In this document: in pieces, positions 53,754 to 61,853 of the stretch | Layout: the number at the start of each line of letters is the position of its first letter | How positions within the stretch are numbered: position 1 is the first letter of the stretch | Assembly: GCA_039105265.1 (NCBI GenBank) | Contig: JAPFFF010000008.1 | Span: 4,588,001 to 4,652,000 of the forward strand | Reading direction: 5' to 3' | Source: Tritrichomonas musculus | Taxonomy: Eukaryota; Parabasalia; Tritrichomonadida; Tritrichomonadidae | Length of the DNA: 64,000 nt | Program-made: the position numbers and the translations under genes | Notes under the pieces: generated by a model | The model's input: the letters and a program-made list of their open reading frames with translations, nothing else | Told to the model about the DNA's origin: nothing | Databases searched by the model: none

Positions 53754-54983
53754 TTAAGAATGAAAATCTATTAAATCTGCATTTATATTTTTCTTATTTC
53801 TAATTCTCTCTCTTATTTTCTGAATCATAAATTTTCTCTGTGCTGCATGAGTTTCTTTAAGCTTGTTTTTCTCTGCAAATTGCTTTTTCAATAGGTCAAT
53901 AAATTCAGGGGATTCTTTCAATTTAGACATTATTTCTTTCTGTCCTTGTTCAAGAGCAGCAGCAAGGTCATCACTTATTTCTTTTGTGCTCTGTCTTGGG
54001 CTCATATCCGAGCATCTGTAACTATTGTCACCATCTGGGAGTAATTCTACTATTAAAGAGTGTTCAATAAGTTGAAAGGTGGAAGGTCTTTGTTCAAAAG
54101 GTAAAAGGCATGTATTGACGAAATCAGCTACTATCGTATCTGAAATTTCTGAGAATGCTTGCGGTAAACGTTGTTCTTTTATCGCTGTTCTCAAAGATTC
54201 AGGGGTAGAGAATTCAGAATATGGTTGCTGTCCTGTAGCCATTTCAATAACAGCCAGCCCAAGGTCCCAAACATCACTCTTTGGATCAAGAATATTTTTT
54301 TGGGTTTCTGGAGCAGAAAGAGGAGGAAAAGGATCTCCTAAATAATTATCAATGTTAAAAAGGCCTAATTTGACCAAACCTTCTGAAGAGTCAATAAAAA
54401 TATTATCGCAGCGAATATTATTATGAATAAGAGGAGGTAATTGACTATGTAAATGTTCCAAACCATCAAGAATGTGAATGCACCAATTTCCAATAACAGT
54501 TCTCGATGGATTATGAAGAACATCCTTTACATAGCTTCGTATTGTTTGTTCAGAAAAAAGCTCAGTAATTAGAACTAGAAGTTTTCTTGTTTTGTCAAGC
54601 CATGCGTGATGAAGATTGATTATATGAGGTGCATTTAAATGACCTAAAATTTTGATGTCTGTACAAAGTTTCTGAATTTGATCTTTGTCTGCATTGGCGA
54701 GATTGACTTCGTGCCATAAAACTTCTGTTCCTTCTTCTTGGTCAAGAGATCTAAATGTTACAATATGCGATTCTTCTTTCAACTTTTCACGCCTTAAAAA
54801 ACGGTTTGATGGATCAACTACTCGACTTTTTTTTGGCTGTGGTTGGATTTGAGGACAAGAAGGATTTATTAGAAGTTGTTCTCTCCAAACATCTTCGGCA
54901 GATTGCCGTGGAAGAGTTATTTGCGGTTGGTTATTGGAATTCGAATTTATAAAGTTTTGTTTCTGAGAAGATGAATTATTCAT
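53754..54983 (-). CDS. NRBP/WNK-like pseudokinase
   Basis: 409 residues. The kinase fold (about 60-320) is of WNK/NRBP type: beta-3 reads EEGTEVLWHEVNL, which like WNK lacks the usual beta-3 Lys, and the catalytic loop is P-P-L-I-H-N-N-I-R-C-D-N-I-F (183-196), matching PPIIHRDLKCDNIF of WNKs. HRD has become H-N-N (187-189) and the DFG/DLG position reads L-F-N (about 208), so both catalytic Asp residues are gone. APE (224-226) and DVWDLG (237-242) remain, and YSEF resembles the WNK YSEC. A coiled-coil-prone, charged C-terminus follows (about 340-400). NRBP proteins are scaffolds in trafficking and ubiquitin-ligase complexes; a scaffold role here is inference. It is divergent from the gene at 55,148. 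Confidence 0.85.
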   Translation of the reverse strand: MNNSSSQKQNFINSNSNNQPQITLPRQSAEDVWREQLLINPSCPQIQPQPKKSRVVDPSNRFLRREKLKEESHIVTFRSLDQEEGTEVLWHEVNLANADKDQIQKLCTDIKILGHLNAPHIINLHHAWLDKTRKLLVLITELFSEQTIRSYVKDVLHNPSRTVIGNWCIHILDGLEHLHSQLPPLIHNNIRCDNIFIDSSEGLVKLGLFNIDNYLGDPFPPLSAPETQKNILDPKSDVWDLGLAVIEMATGQQPYSEFSTPESLRTAIKEQRLPQAFSEISDTIVADFVNTCLLPFEQRPSTFQLIEHSLIVELLPDGDNSYRCSDMSPRQSTKEISDDLAAALEQGQKEIMSKLKESPEFIDLLKKQFAEKNKLKETHAAQRKFMIQKIRERIRNKKNINADLIDFHS

Positions 54984-55147
54984 TAATACATTAATGACGA
55001 CCGTTTAAAACGATTATATAAAAAAAAAAAAAAGATATTCTACAAAATCGAACATTGATTTTCTTGTTAAATTTTTCTTTTTTTAAAAAGTGAAGAAAAT
55101 TTTCTTGCTTCCTTCTTCTAAGGAAGTATTTTATTCACTTTAATCAA
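54984..55147. promoter_or_regulatory. Divergent promoter with two initiator-like motifs
   Basis: On the plus strand TCACTT at 55,135-55,140 lies 7 bases before ATG 55,148. On the minus strand TCATTA (54,997 to 54,992) lies 8 bases before ATG 54,983. Both fit the trichomonad initiator TCA(+1)-Y-T-T/A, which supports both starts. Confidence 0.5.
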
Positions 55148-56773
55148 ATGAATTTGGGATTCTGTCAAAATGCAGATTTACGATGTGAACGATGCCAAAA
55201 ATCTATTGAATTGCATCAGGACAGTGGCTCAGAACTCCAGCTACCATTTCCTGGCGAGATCTTTTATATTTTTAATTTTTTCAAGAAAATAAATTGCTCA
55301 GTTTCTAATTTAGACGATAAAAACGGTGCTTGTGAAAAATTTAAAAGCGATTTGCTTAATTCATTAGAATATGTCAATTCTTTTTTCAAGCAGAATTCAA
55401 ATGGGATTCTCGATTTTGAAATAGATGATTTTGTTTTATTAATCACTAATATTTTTATTAGCATTGACATTGATGTAGAGGATATATTAATTGCTCAATT
55501 TAATATTACAATAATAGGATATATATTAAATTTTATGTGCTATTTAATTTCATCTAAGTCAAATATATTTCAACAATATTATGATATATCTTTTATTTAC
55601 AAGCTGAGGAAAATAATAATAAAATTATCTGACATCCAAAACAATAACGAATTACTAAATTCATCTCAATTCTTATTTGCTAAACTAATGGAAGATAAAG
55701 ACTTTAGAATAAAAAAAGATTTTGCTTTTTGGAAAGATATAGCCAATCTAATTAAAAACGATGATGTTATTTCTTCTATTTACTATGAACTCTCAAAAGA
55801 TGCTGAAAGAATCGGTTTAAGTAGTGCAAGTGATTTTTTATATTCAATTATGTCCATTTTTCCAGAAAAAGAAAATCTTTGTTCAAAAATACAATATGTG
55901 AAAATAAATACTCAATCAATTGTTAACTGTATTGAAATTATAGATAATGAGTTAATATTAACTCAAGTTCAAAATGATATTAATCATTTTATGCCAAAAA
56001 TTGTGAATTTAATTGAAATCCGAAAACCAATTTCTCAATTAAGAGATGAAAATATGTCCATTGAAATTCAAAATTTACAAATTGTTTGTTTTTGCGAATT
56101 AATGCAATGCTTTATAAAAAAAGGAATAATTGCAGACTTTCAATTTTTTACTCAAGGAAATGATATTCTATCAAATATCATGAATCTTTTTGAGTCAATT
56201 ATATCCTTAAAAGACAAAAACTTCAATTTATTTTTCAGGACTAATTATTCTGTTGAAGTTTTAGAACAAATTTTGATGTTATTTACCATTTTTACTGCTC
56301 ACTTCAAAAAATCTTTGGATAAGAAATTTCTCCACTTACTGGTCGCATTTGCTCTCGATAGCCCATTCAAAATCAGAAAAGCAGCAGCGCTTCTTATTTG
56401 CCAAATGATTGAAATTGAGATTATCTCAGTTAGAGAAGACAATTTGTTTAAAGATTCCAACTTTTATAATCTCCTTTTGAACTTGATTATTCTTCCAGCT
56501 TACGAAATTATTGAACCTCTTCTTGATTGTCTATTGACTTTATTTTATGAGAGTTATGATTTTATAAGCTTCATTTTAAGTCCAGAAAAATTTGATGAGC
56601 TCGAGAACTTAAAAAATTCGCTTGATGATATCATAGAAAACGTTAATAACGCGTACGTTTGTGATCTTGCAGGTGATGTTCTCTGTATTATAAAGAAAAA
56701 TTCACCCGAAAGCAATGAAGAAAGAAGCATTGGAAGTAATTTTGAAAATGAAAACGTTTTTAATGATTATTAA
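55148..56773 (+). CDS. Orphan helical-repeat protein with Cys-rich start
   Basis: 541 residues. The N-terminus has C-x(6)-C-x(2)-C (FCQNADLRCERC), which could be half of a metal site but is incomplete. The rest is a long series of helices of ARM/HEAT-like character, clearest near 395-450 (LLVAFALDSPFKIRKAAALL, a typical HEAT repeat pattern) and 455-480. No enzyme motif or membrane span. Function unknown; a scaffold is the safest reading. Confidence 0.7.
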   Translation: MNLGFCQNADLRCERCQKSIELHQDSGSELQLPFPGEIFYIFNFFKKINCSVSNLDDKNGACEKFKSDLLNSLEYVNSFFKQNSNGILDFEIDDFVLLITNIFISIDIDVEDILIAQFNITIIGYILNFMCYLISSKSNIFQQYYDISFIYKLRKIIIKLSDIQNNNELLNSSQFLFAKLMEDKDFRIKKDFAFWKDIANLIKNDDVISSIYYELSKDAERIGLSSASDFLYSIMSIFPEKENLCSKIQYVKINTQSIVNCIEIIDNELILTQVQNDINHFMPKIVNLIEIRKPISQLRDENMSIEIQNLQIVCFCELMQCFIKKGIIADFQFFTQGNDILSNIMNLFESIISLKDKNFNLFFRTNYSVEVLEQILMLFTIFTAHFKKSLDKKFLHLLVAFALDSPFKIRKAAALLICQMIEIEIISVREDNLFKDSNFYNLLLNLIILPAYEIIEPLLDCLLTLFYESYDFISFILSPEKFDELENLKNSLDDIIENVNNAYVCDLAGDVLCIIKKNSPESNEERSIGSNFENENVFNDY

Positions 56774-57850
56774 TATTATCAATTTTTTTTTATTTATTAA
56801 ATTAATCCTGTTGCGAGTCTTCATCTTTTGTAAAAATGATTGCTATGAATTATTACAACTGTTTCACATTTGTAAAGATTCTTTACTAAAGGAAAATTCT
56901 AATCATCAAATTTTTTTTAGTACCATAAATTGCAGCTGTTTTTTGTAGTTACGCATATAAAAAACACTGGTATTTACAGGTGTTTTTTATATAAAACTTT
57001 CCGTGGAAAAATTTGTCAATTCATAACAAAGATCCAACAATTATGTTATATATTTAAAAAATATATTCGATATTTTCCAAATTAAGAGCGTAGCTTTCAA
57101 TTTGGAAATATTTGGAAAAAAAAAATTAGAATTGATTTTTGTGTCATCTTTCAAAAATAATTTCTATGATATAACAAAAAAAATATAAATTTTTCATGCT
57201 AGTAAAAGTTGAAAAAATCTAAAAACAAAGATTTTTTAATCATAAAGAAATGAAAAATTTAAAGAATTTGAATGAATAAAAAAAGAATTGGAGATAAAAC
57301 CCTTTTTTTAGTTCATATTTGGTATTTCATTCTTCATGATAACTATCATCCACAAATTATAAATCTTTGATATTTGGTATTTAATTCTTCCATGACTATT
57401 ATCTGAATAGTGTTTTTTTTTGTAAAATCGGGAAAATGTAAACTCTCGCAAATCATCTTAATATGATCCATCAAATCATATAATCAACTAAAATAACATC
57501 ATTCAGGTTGTTCATCATACTTAAAGTTTTATAAAATGAATTCTAAATATGAAATCTCTTTTTTAATGTATACGTTTAATCGCCAAAACTAAAAACGTAT
57601 ATACATAAATCGGTACGTTAGTATTTCATCATTTAATATTAATTCAAAGCTTTTTTTATATTTTTGTGAATTATCTCACAAAAAAAAAAGCATAAACTGA
57701 TATAAAAATCATTAATATCTTGAAAAAAAATTGTTAATTTTATTTATAAATAGTGTAATAATTAATATTATTTTATTATAATTATATTTATTTGCTAAAT
57801 ACTAATTTTAATTGCTATTTATTTGATTTTTTTATTAATTTAAAAAAAAG
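56774..57850. other. 1.1-kb AT-rich intergenic region
   Basis: No gene seen. A hairpin-forming sequence at 56,958-56,988 (AAAAAACAC ... GGTGTTTTTT) lies about 190 bp after the stop of the gene on the left. An imperfect direct repeat of TTTGGTATTT with following bases occurs near 57,320 and 57,372. Confidence 0.5.
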
Positions 57851-59116
57851 ATGATATATTCATTTCAATTTTCTTTATATAATTTTTCACACCAAATGAA
57901 TAAAGAAGAATGTACTAATAGAGAAGAATGTACTAAAGAAGAATGTAATAAAAGACATTCAATTCAGTTTAAAAGATTGGTCAGCCCAATTTTTTTGGAC
58001 GTTGTCAAGTATCTAAATATTGATATAAGACCCAAAGGTTCCAAATCTGATCTCATTTTATATGATGGGATTTGTAAAATTGAAAAATATCATAGCATTG
58101 ATCCATCTATTTATTTAACCAAAATACCAGGTTTGAATGAAATTTGCAAAAAATCATTTGTTTTTAAGAGAGTTATATCTTTTTGCGAAAAAAGTGGAAA
58201 AAAGCTTTTTTTCCCAAAAACATATATTCATCCAGAAAAAATAGACCCAAAATTTTTTGAAGAAGTTAGAGAAGATACTACATTAATTTTCAAGCCAGAT
58301 TCAGGATATGGAGGAAAAGGAATAATACTCTGTCGAGGACCTAAACAAATAGAGAAGGTATATAAAGAAAATTTTGTCCAAAACGGAGTTTTTCAGCAAT
58401 ATGTTGACCCCAAACTTAGCAACAAACACAAATTTGACCTCAGAATATTTTTATTAATTGCAAAGCTTGAGCCTCTTACATTATTCATTTATAAAGAAGG
58501 TTCAGCCCGTTTTTGTTTACATGAATATGACAGCACAAACAATAAAGATTTTTTTGATCTTTATTCTCATCTCACAAGTGTTTCGATCAATTCCAAAGGC
58601 AAAGAAGCTGATAAATTCACATTTATTAAGAAATATTCAGAGACTATTAAAAATATTACAGATAAAGAAGAACAAAGAAAAAAGATATGGGACGGAATTA
58701 AAGAATTGGCCAAAAACGCAATTTTGGCTTTAAAAGATGATTTATTAGATAAAGCAGAAAAAGCTTGTAACCAAAATGATTTTGAATATAAAAATGGTTC
58801 TGATGAAAATTCACCAATTGATTTTAAAGAACGCTTTTTCCATATGTTGGGTATAGATGTTTTAATAGACTCACAATTAAATCCTCTCCTCCTTGAAATA
58901 AACGACAATCCTGGAATTCGAAGTTTTAGTAATATTGATACGGATATAAAAGAAAACTTAGTTAAAGATGAAATCGAATTAATTTATAAATATATTAAAA
59001 AAGAAGAAGAAGAAATCAAAGTTGGCGGATGGGAAATGATACTTGGAAAATTGATAAAAAATTCAAATTGTGATGATACTTGTCTGATAGATAATCAGGC
59101 TAATATGATCCCTTAA
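57851..59116 (+). CDS. Tubulin-tyrosine-ligase-family protein (TTL/TTLL)
   Basis: 421 residues. The ATP-grasp core is well preserved: IFKPDSGYGGKGI (about 146-158, nucleotide-binding Lys and Gly loop), QQYVDPKL with KFDLRIFLLI (about 182-204, the TTL-defining block), HLTS (about 239), and LLLEINDNPGI (about 345-355, Mg-binding Glu/Asn). This family adds Tyr, Glu or Gly to tubulin tails; which amino acid is used cannot be read with confidence. The N-terminus has three short EECT/EECN repeats (about 18-35). It fits a flagellate with abundant modified microtubules. The start is the first ATG after a stop-rich leader. Confidence 0.9.
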   Translation: MIYSFQFSLYNFSHQMNKEECTNREECTKEECNKRHSIQFKRLVSPIFLDVVKYLNIDIRPKGSKSDLILYDGICKIEKYHSIDPSIYLTKIPGLNEICKKSFVFKRVISFCEKSGKKLFFPKTYIHPEKIDPKFFEEVREDTTLIFKPDSGYGGKGIILCRGPKQIEKVYKENFVQNGVFQQYVDPKLSNKHKFDLRIFLLIAKLEPLTLFIYKEGSARFCLHEYDSTNNKDFFDLYSHLTSVSINSKGKEADKFTFIKKYSETIKNITDKEEQRKKIWDGIKELAKNAILALKDDLLDKAEKACNQNDFEYKNGSDENSPIDFKERFFHMLGIDVLIDSQLNPLLLEINDNPGIRSFSNIDTDIKENLVKDEIELIYKYIKKEEEEIKVGGWEMILGKLIKNSNCDDTCLIDNQANMIP

Positions 59117-59595
59117 AATTACCTCAAAAATATAACGGCCCAAGAAAAGCATTTTTAATTTTATTTATACATATAGCTTTTTTATCTAAATGGTTATCTT
59201 TTTAAATATCTATTTTCTTTTTCATTTTTCAAAAAGTTCAATTTAATATTTATCAAAAAGTTTTCTAATCAATTTCCACTTTTTCAGTGAAATATGATTG
59301 TCACTTCACCACCAAACCTTGTTGTTTTTTCAACTCCATTAAATAATATATAAATAAGTTTTGTTTTTCCTTTTTCATATTATATAATAGAATAATTATG
59401 ATATGAAAAAACATGATCGTATTTTTTTGAAATGTGATATGAAAATTATATTTTTTTCAAAAATTTTTATCAGTTGTTTTATTATTTCGGAAAGTAAATA
59501 ATAAAATATATGTTGCAATGAGTTGTTTATTGATATTTAATATAGTGCATGCTAAATAATTATAAATTGTAAACTTTTTGGTTGGTTATTAGTAT
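59117..59595. other. Intergenic region, nothing recognised
   Basis: AT-rich sequence between the TTL-family gene and a MITE. No open frame of note and no repeat structure seen. Confidence 0.5.
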
Positions 59596-59629
59596 TAGAC
59601 TTGTTAAAGTCCATGGACCTGTGGACTTA

Positions 59630-60022
59630 CAAAATTCATTCAATTTTTTTTAGCATTTTTTATTTATTCACAAAATAAAAATTATTTATAATTTCTCTGA
59701 AATACTCTGGTCCATCTGTCAGGACTTCCAAAATTCTTTCAATATTTTTAGCATTTTTTTTTATTCACAAAATAAAAATTATTTATAATTTCTCTGAAAT
59801 ATACTGGTCCATCTACCAGGACTTCAAAAATTCTTTCAATTTTTTTAGCATTTTTTTTTATTCACAAAATATAAAATGTTTAAAAATTTCTCTGAAATAC
59901 ACTGGTCCATCTGCCGGGACTAATAAAATTCTTTCAATTTTTTAGCATTTTTTATTTTTTCACAAAATAAAAGAATTATAAAATTTCTTTGAAATATTTT
60001 GGTCCATCTGCCAGGATTTCCA
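59630..60022 (+). repeat. ~98-bp tandem repeat, four diverged copies
   Basis: Each unit carries AAAATTCTTTCAATTTTTTT near its start, ATTCACAAAATA in the middle and TGGTCCATCTGCCAGGACTT at its end. Four units run from about 59,630, followed by the start of a fifth. Units are about 85-90 percent alike by eye. They lie inside the outer MITE. Confidence 0.8.
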
Positions 60023-60226
60023 AAATTCTTTCAATTGTTTATGACATTTTTTTTCATGATTAAAAACATTCAAATATAATTTACTCATATTAGTTACTAC
60101 TTTTCTATTTAAATAAACAAAAAAAATTAAATAAACAAATAAACTATAAAATATATGCCTAAAATGAGTTCTTTTTTGAGATATAAAATAAAAATAAATT
60201 GACAAGGTTTGTTAGGTCCACGCATA

Positions 60227-61055
60227 GGTGTGCTAAAATTTTGTAAAGTGTCAAAATAAAGTACTCAAATCATTTTTTACGGTCAAATGCCACCATAATG
60301 GTATATTATTAATATTTTATCGCATATATACTATTTTTTAAATAATAAATTTTGATTTACCATACATTTTTGAGATATTTTTAATTATTTTTAGACAATT
60401 TTTTAAATGCATTTTTGGTCGGAAATAGGATTTTTCTATGATTATTTTACCGCTGCTATTTATAAAATGATAACTAAAAAACATGATGAAAGCCACTGAA
60501 GATGGCAAAGAATGCAAAGAATTTAAGAAAAAATATGAATAATATGCTAATACATCATTTTTGATGAACTAGCAGAAAAAATCCAAGTTTAAGAAAATTT
60601 TATGCAAAATATCAGATAAAAATATGATATTATCCATAAACTTGCATATTATGAAGGATATTAATAATTAATATAAATAACATATATGATTTGAATTTCA
60701 AAAAGAAAATTATGAATTATGATATAATGCATAGGTCATAAAAGAAACTAAAATGGAAGAATTTAATATATTTTTCCCCAATTTCACCAAGTATACTTAT
60801 AATAAGTAAAAAATTATCCGCCAAATATTCAATTGAAACTTTCTAAGAATAATTCAAATTTAAAATTTTGAATTAAAGTTTACATTCAAAAAATTATCGG
60901 ATGAAAAATATATAATATCTTAAAAATGTATGGTAAAAATTATTTAAAAATTATAAATATAAATATAATTAGAAATATAAAGGTTTATAATTATAATTCA
61001 TACCAATCCTCCGTAAAATTAAAATTTCTGACACTTTACAAAATTTTAGCACACC
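60227..61055. mobile_element. 829-bp MITE with perfect 27-bp inverted ends
   Basis: GGTGTGCTAAAATTTTGTAA and seven more bases at 60,227-60,253 are repeated exactly in reverse at 61,029-61,055, with TA on both outer sides. It is nested inside the older element 59,598-61,127. The interior is AT-rich with no intact gene. Confidence 0.8.
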
Positions 61056-61129
61056 TATGTCCACGCCAAGTCCCGAGTCCACAAAAAGTCCATGAAAAGT
61101 GCATTTGTCCCGGACTTTTAACAAGTCTA

Positions 61130-61853
61130 AAAATATAGTATTTTTTTTTATTTAAAGCAAGGTTCCAATGAAAGGATCCTTTTTATAATAGACTGAAAAA
61201 TATTTTAATATATGTAAAAATGATTAATCATGATATTAATTCAAATTTTATAGATAATTATAATATGAATTTGGATTGATTATTTTTGGATTTCTTTGGG
61301 TTTATAGCTGGATTCATGGGATAGTTAAGAACTTGCAGATTCACTAAGTTGGAAATCTTTCATTTAATAATTCAAATCCAATTCAAAAAGATAATTTAAA
61401 AAGAAAGAATTCTATGTTTTGTTTTGTTACAAAATTTTTCACATTTTTTCATGAATAGAATTAAAATTTAGCTTAACGCGACCAAGGAATTATTCTCATA
61501 TATTTGATATTTATTTATTTATAATTAAATTTATATTTTTACCAAATAAATTATGACTTCATGCACATTTTTAGCATCGTGAATTTATACATTTTTCCCA
61601 GGAATTTTAATCTTTTATTTAAAAAGTGCAAACGCTCAAAATAAAGTTTTATAATATGTTATTATAAAATCATAAAACCTTCTTTCCAATGAGAAAAATC
61701 AATTTGACAGTCCACTTTTTGAGAGGACTTGTCCAAAAAATTTCGTTGCAGCTACTCTTGCAACTCTCTCAAAAAAAAATTGCATAAACTTCAGAAAAAC
61801 AAGCTTTTTGAGAAAAAAATCTCCTTGAGTTGCATCTACTCTTCTTTTGGTAA
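61130..61853. other. 0.7-kb intergenic leader of the VPS13-like gene
   Basis: No gene seen. The final 150 bases are richer in CT runs (ACTCTTGCAACTCTCTC, CATCTACTCTTC) and presumably contain the promoter. No perfect initiator was found next to the ATG. Confidence 0.4.

Larger units (their letters stand above)
59598..61127. mobile_element. 1.5-kb TA-flanked MITE with internal tandem repeat
   Basis: GACTTGTTAAAGTCC at 59,598 is mirrored (one base different) by GGACTTTTAACAAGTC ending at 61,127, both bordered by TA, as in Tc1/mariner-type elements. It contains a 98-bp tandem repeat on its left and a second MITE (60,227-61,055) near its right end. No transposase. Confidence 0.65.

Noticed and set aside
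59960-60205. 81-codon minus-strand frame
   Set aside because: It falls across the 98-bp tandem repeats of a MITE and is made of AT-rich low-complexity residues.
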